Source: Rhodocyclaceae bacterium (lineage in GTDB: Bacteria; Pseudomonadota; Gammaproteobacteria; Burkholderiales; Rhodocyclaceae). From it: a stretch of DNA of 42,236 nucleotides. The notes beneath the pieces were generated by a model, which saw only the letters and a list, made by a program, of their open reading frames with translations, was not told the origin of the DNA and did no database searches. A program made the translations under genes and the position numbers. The stretch is from positions 1 to 42,236 of the forward strand of contig JANJVS010000008.1 in assembly GCA_024709955.1 (NCBI GenBank). The letters run 5' to 3'. Positions within the stretch are counted from its first letter, which is position 1; every line of letters begins with the position of its first letter. This document shows, piece after piece, positions 32,570 to 42,236 of this stretch.

Positions 32570-35500
32570 ATGAAGCTGCGCACGAAGATGTGGCTGGTGC
32601 TGGGGCTGGTGGTGGCGGCGGTGCTGACGATCGATATCGTCGCCGCCTATCAGAAGATCGCCGCCGACCATCGCGCCGAACAGGAATTCGACGCCAAGAC
32701 CATCCGGGCGATGCTGATGGCGACGCGGCGCGTCTACCAACAGCAGTTCCTCGCCAGCGGCCTGCCGGTGAATGACGAGACCGTCGGCTTCCTGCCGGCG
32801 CACGCCCTGTCGCGCATTTCGCGGGACTTTTCCCACTGGGATGCTTCGGGCATCGTCTTCAACAACGTCTCCGACCGGCCGCGCAATCCCGCCAATCGCG
32901 CCGACCGCTTCGAGCTGGAGGCGATGGAGTGGTTCCGCGCCAACCCGCAGGCGGAGGAACGCATGCTGCCGATCCGCGACGACCGTGGCACCGGCTGGTT
33001 CCTCTATACCGCGCCGATCTGGATCGAGGGCTACTGCCTGCGCTGCCACGGCGCCGAGGAGGACGCGCCCGCGAGCATCCGCCAGAACTACGCGGAGTCC
33101 TACGGCTACCGGGAGGGCGAGCTGCGCGGCGTGATGAGCATCAAGCTGCCGCTGGCGCGCTACGAGGAAAGCCTGCGGCAGCGCTGGCTGGAACGAATGA
33201 CGCGCGACCTGCTCGGCTTCGCGGTCCTGTTCGGCGTGCTCGGAATGCTGATGGACCGCCTGGTGCTGCGCCGCCTGCGGAACCTCAACGAGGGCACGCG
33301 GCGCCTGGCGGCGGGGGACCTGCGCGCGCGCGCGCAGGTCGATGGCGCGGACGAGATGAGCGAGCTCGCGCGGGGCTTCAACCGCATGGCCGAGGAGGTG
33401 GCGGCGCGCGAGCAGATGCTGGCGCTGCAGCACCGCAAGCTCGACGCGATCCTGCAGGCGGTGCCGGTGGGCATCGGTGTGGCGGTCAATCGCGTGTTCA
33501 CCGAGGTGAACAGCCATCTCAGCGAGATGCTCGGCTATAGCCGCGACGAGCTGCTCGATCGGGACGCGCGCGTGGCCTACGATGACGACGCCGAATACGC
33601 GCGCGTCGGCCGCATGATGGTCGAGCGGGTCGGCGGCGCGGGCTTCGGCAGCATCGAGACGCGCTGGCGGCGCAAGGACGGCCAGGCGATCGACGTGCTG
33701 CTCAGCGCGGGGGCGCTGGCGGCGGACGACCTGGCGCAGGGCGTGGTGTTCGCGGCCCTCGACATTTCGGCGACCAAGCGCAACCAGGCCGAGCTCGAAC
33801 GCCACCGCCTGCACCTGGAGGAGCTGGTGCGCGAGCGCACGCGCCAGTTCGAGGAGGCGCGCGCGGCGGCGGAGGCGGCCAGCCGCGCCAAGAGCGCCTT
33901 CCTCGCCAACATGAGCCACGAGATCCGCACGCCGATGAACGCCATCATCGGCCTGACGCACCTGCTGCAGCGCGACAGCGCCGATCCGGTGCAGCAGGGC
34001 CGCATCGCCAAGGTGGGCGAGGCGGCCCAGCACCTGCTGGCGCTGATCAACGACATCCTCGACATCTCGAAGATCGAGGCCGGCCGCATGTCGCTCGAAG
34101 TGGCCGACTTCGAGCTCGACCACGTGCTGGAGAACGTCTGCGCCCTGGTCGCGGAAAAGGCGCAGACGCGCGGCCTGGAACTGATCGTGGACATCGATGC
34201 GGCGCTGATGCGCGCCACCCAGCTGCGCGGCGATCCGACGCGGCTCACCCAGGCGGTGCTCAACTACGTCGGCAACGCCGTGAAATTCACCACCGCGGGC
34301 AGCATCACCGTGCGCGCGCGGCTGGTCGAGGAGGGCGCCGAGGACATGCTGGTGCGCATCGAGGTCGAGGATACCGGCATCGGCATCGCTCCCCAGGACA
34401 TGGCGCGCCTGTTCATCGCCTTCGAGCAGGCCGATACCTCGACGACGCGCAAGTACGGCGGCACCGGCCTCGGTCTCGCCATCAACCGCCGCCTCGCCGC
34501 GCTGATGGGCGGCGAGGTCGGCGCGACGAGCACGCCGGGCGTCGGCAGCTGCTTCTGGATCACCGCGCGCCTCGGCAAGAGCAGCCGCTCGGCGCGCCAG
34601 GTCAGCGCCAGCCTCAAGGAGCGCCGCGCCCTAGTGGTGGATGGCCTGGCCGGCGCCCAGGCCGTGCTGCGCAGCATGCTCGCGAGTCTCGGCCTGCGCG
34701 TCGAGACGGTGGCGGACGGGGCCGGCGCGCTCGCCGCGATCAGCGAGGCGGACGGCGAAAACCTGCCCTACGACTGCGTGCTGGTGGATTGGCGCACGCC
34801 GGACATCGAGGCTGGCGCTCTGGCGCGCCGCATCCTGCAGCTCGACCTGCGCCATGCCTTCCCCCGCCTGCTGGCGGTGGCGCCGCCGACCGACGACGTG
34901 CGCGCGGCGGCGCGGGCGGCGGGCTATGCCGCCCTGCTCGGCAAGCCGGTGAGCCTGTCCTCGATCCACGACAGCCTGCTGCGCCTGTTCGCCGCCAGCG
35001 CGGTGCCCCCGATCGCCGCCGGCCAGACCAGCGCGGCCGAGCAGACGCTGCGGCGCACGCACGGTGGCGCCAGCATCCTGCTGGCCGAGGATAACCCGAT
35101 CAACCAGGAGGTGGCCCTGGACCTGCTGCGCACGGCCGGCCTCGACGTATCGCTTGCCGCCAACGGCGTCGAGGCGGTGGCGCAGGCACGGACGCGTCGC
35201 TTCGACCTGATCCTGATGGACGTGCAGATGCCCGAGCTCGACGGTCTCGACGCGACGCGCCAGATCCGCGGCCTGCCCGGTTACGCCGAGGTGCCGATCC
35301 TGGCGATGACGGCCAACGCCTTCGACGACGACCGTGCCCAGTGCCTGGCCGCCGGCATGAACGACCATATCGCCAAGCCGGTCATGCCCGAAAGGTTCTA
35401 TGCCAAGCTGCAGCAATGGCTGCCGGCGCATGACGGTCTCCCCATGCTCCCGCCGGCGCACCCCGCGGGAAGCACCCTGGGGACGCCGGCTTCCGCGACG

Positions 35501-35875
35501 CCCGGCGCGGCCGCACCGCGCATTCCCGGCCTCGACGTCGCCGCCGGGCTGGCCTCGGTGGGGGGGCGCCTCGCGGGCTACCGGCGCGTGCTCGACCTGT
35601 TCGTCACGCACCATGGCGACGACGCTGCGCGCCTGCGGCAGGCGCTGCGCGACGGCCAGGCCACCGAGGCGCGCCGGCTCGCCCACACCCTGAAGGGCGC
35701 GGCGGCGACCCTGGGGGCGACGGAGGTCTCCGCCCTGGCCAAGGAACTCGAAGCGGGCCTGCACGATGGCGCCGGCAGCGCCGAGCTCGACGGCAGCCTG
35801 GCGCGGCTGGATGACGCGCTGCGCGCCCTGCTGGCCCCGCTGCGGGAGTATCTCGCCGCCGCCAGCGCGGAGTGA
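32570..35875 (+). CDS. Hybrid sensor histidine kinase with Tll0287-like (DUF3365) haem-type sensor domain
   Basis: The ATG at 32570 follows GAGGGA and gives 1101 residues. Order: membrane helix (8-27); periplasmic Tll0287/DUF3365-like domain (about 30-205) containing CLRCH (C156, C159, H160), a c-type haem attachment motif; membrane helix (212-232); HAMP (233-285); PAS (290-402); HisKA with His450; HATPase ([15 protein letters not shown]); a degenerate REC with Asp740 but only one acidic residue at VVDG; an intact REC (AEDN, Asp884, Lys937); and an HPt domain with His1039. This is a full phosphorelay kinase, probably sensing redox or a haem ligand. The second kinase starts 7 nt after it. Confidence 0.92.
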   Translation: MKLRTKMWLVLGLVVAAVLTIDIVAAYQKIAADHRAEQEFDAKTIRAMLMATRRVYQQQFLASGLPVNDETVGFLPAHALSRISRDFSHWDASGIVFNNVSDRPRNPANRADRFELEAMEWFRANPQAEERMLPIRDDRGTGWFLYTAPIWIEGYCLRCHGAEEDAPASIRQNYAESYGYREGELRGVMSIKLPLARYEESLRQRWLERMTRDLLGFAVLFGVLGMLMDRLVLRRLRNLNEGTRRLAAGDLRARAQVDGADEMSELARGFNRMAEEVAAREQMLALQHRKLDAILQAVPVGIGVAVNRVFTEVNSHLSEMLGYSRDELLDRDARVAYDDDAEYARVGRMMVERVGGAGFGSIETRWRRKDGQAIDVLLSAGALAADDLAQGVVFAALDISATKRNQAELERHRLHLEELVRERTRQFEEARAAAEAASRAKSAFLANMSHEIRTPMNAIIGLTHLLQRDSADPVQQGRIAKVGEAAQHLLALINDILDISKIEAGRMSLEVADFELDHVLENVCALVAEKAQTRGLELIVDIDAALMRATQLRGDPTRLTQAVLNYVGNAVKFTTAGSITVRARLVEEGAEDMLVRIEVEDTGIGIAPQDMARLFIAFEQADTSTTRKYGGTGLGLAINRRLAALMGGEVGATSTPGVGSCFWITARLGKSSRSARQVSASLKERRALVVDGLAGAQAVLRSMLASLGLRVETVADGAGALAAISEADGENLPYDCVLVDWRTPDIEAGALARRILQLDLRHAFPRLLAVAPPTDDVRAAARAAGYAALLGKPVSLSSIHDSLLRLFAASAVPPIAAGQTSAAEQTLRRTHGGASILLAEDNPINQEVALDLLRTAGLDVSLAANGVEAVAQARTRRFDLILMDVQMPELDGLDATRQIRGLPGYAEVPILAMTANAFDDDRAQCLAAGMNDHIAKPVMPERFYAKLQQWLPAHDGLPMLPPAHPAGSTLGTPASATPGAAAPRIPGLDVAAGLASVGGRLAGYRRVLDLFVTHHGDDAARLRQALRDGQATEARRLAHTLKGAAATLGATEVSALAKELEAGLHDGAGSAELDGSLARLDDALRALLAPLREYLAAASAE

Positions 35876-35882
35876 CTTCGTC

Positions 35883-38800
35883 ATGTATCCGAGGCGCTTG
35901 CTGACCTGGCTGCTGGCCTGCTGCATCCTGGCCGGCGCGGCCCTGCCGGCCTGGGCGCAGTCGCGCCCCTGGGTGATCGGCGTGTTCGCCTACCGGGACA
36001 AGGCGGAGACCCAGGCGCGCTGGCAGCCGCTCGCCGATTACCTGAGCGGCGCGGTGGGCAGCGTGCGGTTCGAGCTGCATGCCCTCGATTCCCACGAGAT
36101 CGAGGCGGCGCTGCGCCAGAACGCCCTCGATTTCGTGTTCACCAACCCGGGGCACTACATCGAGCTCAAGCACAAGAACGCGCTTTCCGGCGCCCTGGCG
36201 ACGCTGGTCGAGCAGCAGGATGGCCAGCCGGCGGAACGCTTCGGCGGCGTGATCGTCGTGCGCGGCGAGCGCCGGGACATCGCCGGGCTCGCCGACCTGA
36301 GCGGCAAGCGCGTGGCGATTCCCGGCACCAGCCGGTTCGGCTCCTTCGCCACGCAGGCCTACGAGCTGGAACGCGCCGGCGTGGCGCGCGCCTCCCTGCG
36401 CCTCGTGGATGTCGGCCTGCCCCAGGACCGCGTGGTGGAAACCGTGCTCGCCGGCGGCGCGGATGCCGGCTTCGTGCGCACCGGCATGCTCGAACGCATG
36501 GCCGCCGAAGGGCGGCTCGATCCCGCGCGCCTGCGCGTGCTCAACCCGCAGGCGGCGCCCGGGTTTCCCTTCGCCGTGTCCACCGCCCTGTATCCCGAAT
36601 GGCCCTTCCTCAGCCTGCCGCACGTGGATGAGCGCGTGGCGCGGCGCGTCGCCGCCGCCCTGCTGCGGATCGAACCCGGCGACGCCGTGGCGCGCGCCGG
36701 CCGCTTCCACGGCTTCACGATCCCGGCCGACTACCAGTCCGTCGAGCATCTGATGCAAAACCTGCATATGGCACCCTTCGACACCGTGCCGGAAGTCACC
36801 TTGGCCGACGTCTGGCGGCGCTACCGTCCGGCCCTGATCGCGCTGTCCCTGAGCTTGGCCGGCGGCGCGCTGTTGCTGCTGGTGCTGCTGCTCACGGTGC
36901 GGCGCCTGGCGCGGGCACGTCGTCAGGCCGAGATCCACGCCTGGCAGCTGGAGATCGAGCGCGGCCAGTTGCGCACGCTGATCGAGACCCTGCCCGACCT
37001 GGTCTGGCTCAAGGACGCCGAGGGCGTGTACCGGGCCTGCAACGCCTTGTTCGCGCGCTTTCTCGGCGTCGCCGAGGAGCGCATCATCGGCGCGCGCGAC
37101 GAGGACTTCATGGACGCGGAACAGGCCGCCGCCAGCCGCGCCGCCGACGCGGCGGCCGTCGCCGCCGGCGGGCCGACATCGCGCGAAGTCTGGCTGAGCT
37201 TCGCGGCGGACGGCTACCGCAGCCTGTTCGAGATCGTCAAGACGCCGGTGCGCGCGGCCGACGGCCAACTGGTCGGCGTGCTCGGCGTCGCCCGCGACAT
37301 CGGCAAGTCGCGCGCCGACCACATCGCCCGCCAGGAGCGGGTCAAGGAACTGACCTGCCTCTACGCGGTGTTCCAGCTCACCGAGGATCACGACGGCGAC
37401 CTGGCGAGCATGCTGCACGCGGTGGCGCGTCGCATTCCGGCGGCCATGCAGCATCCGGAACTGGCCGCCGCTTGCATCGAGTTCGATGGCCACCGTCTCG
37501 CCAGCGCCGACTTTTGCGAAACGCCCTGGCGCATCGACATCGAGTTCGACGGCACTCCCGGCCATCCCGACCGCCTGACGGTCGCCTACCGCGCGGCGCC
37601 GCCGAGTCTCGCGCATCCGGCGGACGATCCGTTCTTCCCCGAGGAGCGCGACATGCTGGGCGCCATCGGCGAGCGCCTCGCCGGCGTCATCGACGGCCGG
37701 CGCGCCCACGCCGAGTTGCTCCAGCAGCGGGAACGCTTCGCCGTCGCCTTCCAGTCCAGCCCGGAGGCGGCCTCGATGGCGCGCCTCGACGACGGCGTGT
37801 TCGTCGAGGTGAACGACAATTTCGTGCGCGACTTCGGCTGGGGCCGGGAGGAACTGGTTGGCCGCTCGGCGCTCGACGTCGGCCTCTGGCCCGACCCGGC
37901 GCTGCGCGCCCCCTGGGTGGAGCGGCTGCGGCGCGCGGGCCGCGTGCTGCAGTGGGAGACCGAGTGGCGCCACCGGGACGGCTCGCGGCGCGTGGTCAGC
38001 CTGTCGGCGGCGACCATCGACATCGACGGCGTGCCCTGCATCCTCGCCTTCATCACCGACATCACCGAGCGCAAGCGGAGCGAACGCGAGCTTGAGCGCC
38101 ACCGCCATCACCTGGAAGAGCTGGTGCGGGAGCGCACCGGCCAGCTGGAGGAGGCGAAGGAGGCGGCGGAGGCGGCCAGCCGCGCCAAGAGCGCCTTCCT
38201 CGCCAACATGAGCCACGAGATCCGCACGCCGATGAACGCCATCATCGGCCTCAACCACCTGCTGCTGCGCGATATCGCCGAGCCGCGCCAGCACGGCCGG
38301 CTGGTGAAGATCGGCGAGGCGGCCCAGCACCTGCTGGCCATCATCAACGACGTGCTCGACCTGTCGAAGATCGAGGCCGGCCGCCTGAGCCTGGAGCAGT
38401 CCGACTTCGACCTGATGCGCGTGATCGAGGGCGTCGATGGCCTGATGCGCGACAAGGCGGAGGAAAAGCAGCTGCAATGGAGCATGCGCCTCGACCCGCG
38501 CCTGCCGCGCCATGTTTTCGGCGATCCGCTGCGGCTCTCCCAGATCCTGCTGAACTTCGTCGGCAACGCCGTCAAGTTCACCGAACGGGGCGGCATCGTC
38601 CTGGCGGTGGATCTGCTCGAAGAGGGGGCGGGCATGGTGCGCCTGCGCTTCGCTGTCAGCGACACCGGCATCGGCCTCACCCCGGAGGCGAAGGCCCGCC
38701 TGTTCCAGCCCTTCGAGCAGGCCGACAGTTCGACCACGCGCAAGTACGGCGGCTCCGGCCTTGGCCTGGCGATCAGTCAGCGGCTCGCCCATCTGATGGG

Positions 38801-40325
38801 CGGCGCCGTGGGCGTGGACGACATGCCGGGCGGCGGCAGCACCTTCTGGCTGGAGGCGAGCTTCAGCCGCGGCCGCGCCGAACTGCGGGACGGCGCCCGG
38901 CCGCGCCTGGCGGGACGGCGCGCCCTGGTGGCCGACGACGATGCCGCCGCCGCGGCATCCCTGCGGGGGCTGCTGTCCGACATCGGGCTGCGGGCCGATG
39001 CGGCGGGCGGCGCCGAGGCCCTGGCCCGGGTCGCGGCGGCCGACGCGGCGGGCGATCCCTACGACGTGGTGCTGCTCGACTGGGGCATGGAGGGGCTGGC
39101 GCGAGAACTGCGCGCGCGCGCCCTGACGCGCCAGCCCGTGCTGATGCTGCTGACGGCCGTCGATGCGCGGCCGCCGGCGGACGCGCCGGGACTGGCGGAA
39201 TTCGCGACCGTCCTCGCCAAGCCGGTGAACCCTTCCCTGCTGCACGACGCCCTGGCGGGCGTCTTCGCCGGCGACGGGGCGGGCGGGAACGCGGCGCCCG
39301 CCGCCGATGGCGTCCTCGCCGGCTGCCGCGGCGCGCGCATCCTGCTGGTCGAGGACAATCCGGTCAATCAGGAGGTCGCCCGCGACCTGCTCGAAGCCGC
39401 CGGCCTGTGCTGCGACACCGCGGAAAACGGCGCGGCGGCGCTGGCGCTGGTGGAGTCGCGCCCCTACGACCTGATCCTGATGGACATGCAGATGCCGGTG
39501 ATGGACGGCATCGAGGCGACCCGGCGCATCCGCCGCCTGCCCGGACGGGATGCGCTGCCCATCCTGGCGATGACCGCCAACGCCTTTGACGACGACCGCC
39601 GCCGCTGTCTCGACGCGGGCATGAACGACTACGTGCCCAAGCCCGCCACACCCGCCAGCCTCTACGCCGCCCTGCGGCGCTGGCTGCCCGGCCGCGCCCC
39701 CGAGGTTCTTCCCGCGCCGGCGGCCGCTCCCGCCCAGGCGGCGCCTGGCGATGCGCTCGTCGTCCCGGGCATCGACGTCGCCGCCGGGCTCAAGTGCGTT
39801 GGCGGCCGCATGGGCACCTATCGCCGCCTGCTCGACATGTTCGTCGAGCACCATGCGCGGGATGTCCCGGCCATCCGCGCCGCGCTGGCGGCGGGGCAGG
39901 GCGAGGAGGCGCGCCGGCTCGCCCATTCGCTCAAGGGCGCCGCCGCTAGCCTCGGCGCCGGGGAGTTGCGCGAACGCGCCCTCGCTGTCGAGACGGCCGT
40001 CCGCGCCGGCCAGACCGGCGCCAGGCTGGAGGCCGGCCTCGCCGAGCTCGACGCGGCGCTGGGGCGGATTCTGGCCGGACTGGCCGCGCTCGCGGCGCCG
40101 TCCGTCCCCGCCGCCGTGGCGCCGCGGGACGACGCGGAAGACCTGGCGCGGCTGGCGACCCTGCTGCAGGCCGACGATATCGAAGCCGAGCGCTTCTGGC
40201 AGGGCCGGGCGGAGCGCTTCGCCGCGGCGCTCGGCGCGGCGGCCGGCCCGCTCGGCGCGGCCATCGGCCGCTACGACTACGCCGAGGCGCTCAGGCTGCT
40301 GCGGGCGGCGCGCCCTCCCGCATGA
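35883..40325 (+). CDS. Hybrid sensor histidine kinase with PhnD-like periplasmic binding domain
   Basis: The ATG at 35883 yields 1480 residues. Order: signal peptide, cleavage predicted after AWA (25); PhnD/TAXI-like substrate-binding domain (about 28-300, with [13 protein letters not shown] and [15 protein letters not shown]); membrane helix (318-339); PAS (362-475); an atypical GAF-like region (485-605); PAS (612-730); HisKA with His778; HATPase ([15 protein letters not shown]); REC with Asp1066; REC with Asp1201 and Lys1253; HPt with His1348; and about 100 extra C-terminal residues. PhnD-type domains bind phosphonate, phosphate or related oxyanions; the ligand here is unknown. The kinase core closely resembles the preceding gene, including a 90-bp exact nucleotide match. 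Confidence 0.92.
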   Translation: MYPRRLLTWLLACCILAGAALPAWAQSRPWVIGVFAYRDKAETQARWQPLADYLSGAVGSVRFELHALDSHEIEAALRQNALDFVFTNPGHYIELKHKNALSGALATLVEQQDGQPAERFGGVIVVRGERRDIAGLADLSGKRVAIPGTSRFGSFATQAYELERAGVARASLRLVDVGLPQDRVVETVLAGGADAGFVRTGMLERMAAEGRLDPARLRVLNPQAAPGFPFAVSTALYPEWPFLSLPHVDERVARRVAAALLRIEPGDAVARAGRFHGFTIPADYQSVEHLMQNLHMAPFDTVPEVTLADVWRRYRPALIALSLSLAGGALLLLVLLLTVRRLARARRQAEIHAWQLEIERGQLRTLIETLPDLVWLKDAEGVYRACNALFARFLGVAEERIIGARDEDFMDAEQAAASRAADAAAVAAGGPTSREVWLSFAADGYRSLFEIVKTPVRAADGQLVGVLGVARDIGKSRADHIARQERVKELTCLYAVFQLTEDHDGDLASMLHAVARRIPAAMQHPELAAACIEFDGHRLASADFCETPWRIDIEFDGTPGHPDRLTVAYRAAPPSLAHPADDPFFPEERDMLGAIGERLAGVIDGRRAHAELLQQRERFAVAFQSSPEAASMARLDDGVFVEVNDNFVRDFGWGREELVGRSALDVGLWPDPALRAPWVERLRRAGRVLQWETEWRHRDGSRRVVSLSAATIDIDGVPCILAFITDITERKRSERELERHRHHLEELVRERTGQLEEAKEAAEAASRAKSAFLANMSHEIRTPMNAIIGLNHLLLRDIAEPRQHGRLVKIGEAAQHLLAIINDVLDLSKIEAGRLSLEQSDFDLMRVIEGVDGLMRDKAEEKQLQWSMRLDPRLPRHVFGDPLRLSQILLNFVGNAVKFTERGGIVLAVDLLEEGAGMVRLRFAVSDTGIGLTPEAKARLFQPFEQADSSTTRKYGGSGLGLAISQRLAHLMGGAVGVDDMPGGGSTFWLEASFSRGRAELRDGARPRLAGRRALVADDDAAAAASLRGLLSDIGLRADAAGGAEALARVAAADAAGDPYDVVLLDWGMEGLARELRARALTRQPVLMLLTAVDARPPADAPGLAEFATVLAKPVNPSLLHDALAGVFAGDGAGGNAAPAADGVLAGCRGARILLVEDNPVNQEVARDLLEAAGLCCDTAENGAAALALVESRPYDLILMDMQMPVMDGIEATRRIRRLPGRDALPILAMTANAFDDDRRRCLDAGMNDYVPKPATPASLYAALRRWLPGRAPEVLPAPAAAPAQAAPGDALVVPGIDVAAGLKCVGGRMGTYRRLLDMFVEHHARDVPAIRAALAAGQGEEARRLAHSLKGAAASLGAGELRERALAVETAVRAGQTGARLEAGLAELDAALGRILAGLAALAAPSVPAAVAPRDDAEDLARLATLLQADDIEAERFWQGRAERFAAALGAAAGPLGAAIGRYDYAEALRLLRAARPPA

Positions 40326-40326
40326 C

Positions 40327-40333
40327 TTAAAAT
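40327..40333 (+). promoter_or_regulatory. Probable -10 and GC-rich discriminator of gltX
   Basis: TTAAAAT followed by GCGCGCTTTTTC lies about 28 nt before gltX. The AATGCGCGCT string also occurs after the -10 of tRNA-Thr. No clear -35. Confidence 0.45.
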
Positions 40334-40360
40334 GCGCGCTTTTTCCCGGGCCGCATCCCC

Positions 40361-41752
40361 ATGACCGTCAAGACCCGCTTCGCCCCCAGCCCCACCGGCT
40401 ACCTCCACATCGGCGGCGCGCGCACCGCGCTGTTCGCCTGGGCCTATGCCCGCCGCCACGGCGGCAAGTTCGTGCTGCGCATCGAGGATACCGACGTCGA
40501 GCGTTCCACGCCCGAGGCGGTGCAGGCGATCCTCGACGGCATGACCTGGCTTGGCCTGGCCCACGACGAGGGCCCCTACTACCAGATGCAGCGCATGTAT
40601 CGCTACAAGGAAGTGATCGGCCAGATGCTCGCCGCCGGCAGCGCCTACCACTGCTACATGTCGCGCGAGGAGCTCGACGCGCTGCGCGCCGCGCAGGAGG
40701 CGCGGAAGGAAAAGCCGCGCTACGACGGCAGCTGGCGTCCCGAGCCGGGCAAGACGCTGCCGGTGCCGCCCTCGGGGGTGCAGCCGGTGGTGCGCTTCCG
40801 GAATCCGGTCGACGGCGTCGTCGCCTGGGACGACCAGGTCAAGGGCCGCATCGAGATCGGCAATGCCGAGCTCGACGACTTCATCATCGCGCGCGCCGAC
40901 GGCACGCCGACCTACAATTTCTGCGTCGTGGTGGACGACTGGGACATGGGCATCACCCACGTCATCCGCGGCGACGATCACGTGAACAACACGCCGCGCC
41001 AGATCAACCTGCTCAAGGCCCTCGGCGCGCCGGTGCCGCTCTACGGCCACCTGTCGATGATCCTCGGCGACGACGGCACCAAGCTGTCCAAGCGCCACGG
41101 CGCGGTTTCGGTGATGCAGTATTTCGAGGAAGGCTACCTGCCGGAAGCGGTGATCAACTATCTCGCACGGCTGGGCTGGTCGCACGGCGACGCGGAACTG
41201 TTCAGCCGCGAGCAGTTCGTGCAGTGGTTCGACCTCGACCACATCACCCCCTCGGCAGCGCAGTTCAACACCGAAAAATTGCGCTGGCTCAACCAGCAGT
41301 ACATCAAGGCCGCCGACAACGCGCGTCTGGCCGAGCTGGCTCGCCCCTTTCTCGTGCGCAACAATGCCGATCCCGACAACGGGCCCGATCTCGCCGCGGT
41401 CGTCGCCCTGGTGAAGGAGCGCGCCGCCACCGTCGTGGAACTGGCCGATGCCGCCACCCTGTTCTACCGCACCCTGCATCCAGCGCCAGAACTGCTGGCG
41501 CAGCACGTCACCCCCGATGTCCTGCCGGCGCTGGCCGACCTGGCGGGCCGACTCGAAGGTATCGACTGGGAACGTGGCGCGATCAGTGCCGCATTCAAGG
41601 AAACCCTCGCCGCACACGGCCTCAAGATGCCGAAGCTGGCGATGCCAGTGCGTGTGCTGGTGACCGGCGAAACGCAGACACCCGCGATCGACGCCACGCT
41701 GGCCCTGATCGGCAAGGAGAAAGTGCTCGCCCGCCTGAAGGCCGCCCTGTAG
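40361..41752 (+). CDS. gltX: Glutamyl-tRNA synthetase
   Basis: GltX charges tRNA-Glu, and tRNA-Gln in organisms using the amidotransferase route. The 463-residue class I enzyme has the HIGH-equivalent HIGG (16-19) within [33 protein letters not shown], and the KMSKS-equivalent KLSKRHG. An anticodon-binding helical domain follows (about 320-463). It starts 35 nt after the second kinase and probably has its own promoter. tRNA-Thr lies just downstream. Confidence 0.97.
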   Translation: MTVKTRFAPSPTGYLHIGGARTALFAWAYARRHGGKFVLRIEDTDVERSTPEAVQAILDGMTWLGLAHDEGPYYQMQRMYRYKEVIGQMLAAGSAYHCYMSREELDALRAAQEARKEKPRYDGSWRPEPGKTLPVPPSGVQPVVRFRNPVDGVVAWDDQVKGRIEIGNAELDDFIIARADGTPTYNFCVVVDDWDMGITHVIRGDDHVNNTPRQINLLKALGAPVPLYGHLSMILGDDGTKLSKRHGAVSVMQYFEEGYLPEAVINYLARLGWSHGDAELFSREQFVQWFDLDHITPSAAQFNTEKLRWLNQQYIKAADNARLAELARPFLVRNNADPDNGPDLAAVVALVKERAATVVELADAATLFYRTLHPAPELLAQHVTPDVLPALADLAGRLEGIDWERGAISAAFKETLAAHGLKMPKLAMPVRVLVTGETQTPAIDATLALIGKEKVLARLKAAL

Positions 41753-41771
41753 CCCGGCGCAAGGAATCCGC

Positions 41772-41777
41772 TATAAT
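41772..41777 (+). promoter_or_regulatory. -10 element of tRNA-Thr
   Basis: A perfect TATAAT followed by a GCGCGC discriminator stands 14 nt before the mature tRNA. GC-rich discriminators are typical of stable-RNA promoters under stringent control. Confidence 0.6.
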
Positions 41778-41791
41778 GCGCGCTGTTTTTC

Positions 41792-41867
41792 GCCGGCGTA
41801 GCTCAGTTGGTAGAGCAGCGCATTCGTAATGCGAAGGTCGTCAGTTCGATTCCGATCGCCGGCACCA
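41792..41867 (+). tRNA. tRNA-Thr (anticodon CGT), CCA encoded
   Basis: A 76-nt tRNA with acceptor GCCGGCG/CGCCGGC, D arm GCTC-AGTTGGTA-GAGC, anticodon loop TTCGTAA and discriminator A followed by encoded CCA. The anticodon arm GCGCATTCGTAATGCGA matches the familiar tRNA-Thr(CGT) sequence. The T stem GTCAG/CCGAT has one A-C mismatch (52-62) and a G-U pair. Confidence 0.93.
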
Positions 41868-41876
41868 GTTGCCCAA

Positions 41877-41908
41877 AAACGCCGCTCATCGAGCGGCGTT
41901 TCCATTTA
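41877..41908 (+). terminator. Intrinsic terminator after tRNA-Thr
   Basis: A 10-bp perfect stem (AAACGCCGCT/AGCGGCGTTT) with loop CATCG starts 10 nt after the tRNA CCA and continues into TTTCCATTT. Confidence 0.75.
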
Positions 41909-41960
41909 CCCCTTTGCCCCGCAGGATGCCGATACAGCGGATGCCGCCGCCGCGGACCGC

Positions 41961-42236
41961 TCAGGCCGGCTTTGCCGGATGGATCAGCAGCACATCGCAC
42001 GCGGTTGCAAACGCGACGTCCTTGCTCACGCTGCCGAGCATCCAGTCCTGCAGCCCGCCGCCGTAACCATGCCGGCCGAGCACCGCGAGCTCGACGCCGT
42101 TGGCCTCGATGTCCTGGCAGATCGCGGCGGAGGCGAGTCCCGGCAGGAACCGGCGACCGGCGGCCGCCGCGCCCGCGACCGATGCGAGCAGCGCATCCAT
42201 CTGGCGCGCCGCCTCGGTGCGCCGACCATCGAGCCA
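41961..42236 (-). CDS. Universal stress protein (UspA family), C-terminal fragment
   Basis: The gene runs off the right edge; the last 91 residues are present, including 12 beyond the internal ATG used in the ORF track. The C-terminal ATP-binding signature reads GRHGYGGGLQDWMLGSVSKDV followed by ATACDVLLIHP, which matches the Usp pattern G-2x-G-9x-G(S). This suggests the ATP-binding subclass, although the full domain is not visible. It ends close to the convergent tRNA-Thr terminator. Confidence 0.88.
   Translation of the reverse strand, partial: WLDGRRTEAARQMDALLASVAGAAAAGRRFLPGLASAAICQDIEANGVELAVLGRHGYGGGLQDWMLGSVSKDVAFATACDVLLIHPAKPA

Noticed and set aside
37500-37520. Fifth copy of the 27-bp repeat inside the second kinase
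   Set aside because: Only about 15 bp match and they lie in coding sequence of a region that reads normally, so chance similarity in GC-rich DNA is likely.
35604-39926. 1440-residue minus-strand ORF opposite the two kinases
   Set aside because: It is a shadow frame caused by high third-position GC. The plus strand has clear kinase, REC and HPt motifs, while the minus translation is Arg/Gly/His-rich without domains.

Overview
This is a high-GC chromosomal window that looks betaproteobacterial. The evidence is gene content and order: petABC followed by sspA and sspB, the rpsF-priB-rpsR-rplI-dnaB block, and short-form Gnd next to Zwf. Within the Betaproteobacteria a Rhodocyclales-like lineage is plausible, but that is inference and no marker was searched. 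No phage, transposase, plasmid or CRISPR genes are visible. Nearly every base is explained by densely packed housekeeping and signalling genes.

Layout. (1) 1-9.2 kb, DNA repair and carbon metabolism: an MgtC-like fragment and recJ; glycogen synthase glgA between two related inverted-repeat elements; a tightly coupled gnd-zwf-yyaL-like operon (oxidative pentose phosphate entry plus an exported thioredoxin-domain protein); and a DegS/AlgW-like protease divergent from the next block. (2) 9.3-13 kb, petA-petB-petC (cytochrome bc1) with sspA and sspB. (3) 13.1-17.3 kb, signalling: a GAF-GAF-PAS class III adenylate cyclase preceded by a 36-residue-repeat coiled-coil protein, tRNA-Arg(CCT), a tiny membrane protein and an HDOD protein. 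(4) 17.3-20.6 kb, rpsF-priB-rpsR-rplI and dnaB; priB has no normal start codon. (5) 20.6-24 kb, a minus-strand operon: Mth938-like, ArnD-like deacetylase, Bcp and PIN-PhoH. (6) 24-29.3 kb, amino-acid synthesis: alaA, hom and thrC, with an unassigned polytopic membrane protein between hom and thrC. (7) 29.3-31.3 kb, a small membrane protein, HU and an MFS exporter. (8) 31.4-40.3 kb, a three-gene signalling cassette: a REC-HD-GYP regulator, a hybrid kinase with a CxxCH-bearing periplasmic domain, and a hybrid kinase with a PhnD-like periplasmic binding domain. (9) 40.3-42.2 kb, gltX, tRNA-Thr(CGT) and a universal stress protein cut by the window end.

The most interesting parts are the HD-GYP/two-kinase cassette, whose kinases share an exactly identical 90-bp stretch over the phosphorylated His; the repeat coiled-coil/adenylate cyclase pair; the non-canonical CTG start inferred for priB; the membrane gene inside hom-thrC; and several short repeat families in intergenic DNA. 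Functions are assigned from recognisable motifs in the translations. No database search was possible.
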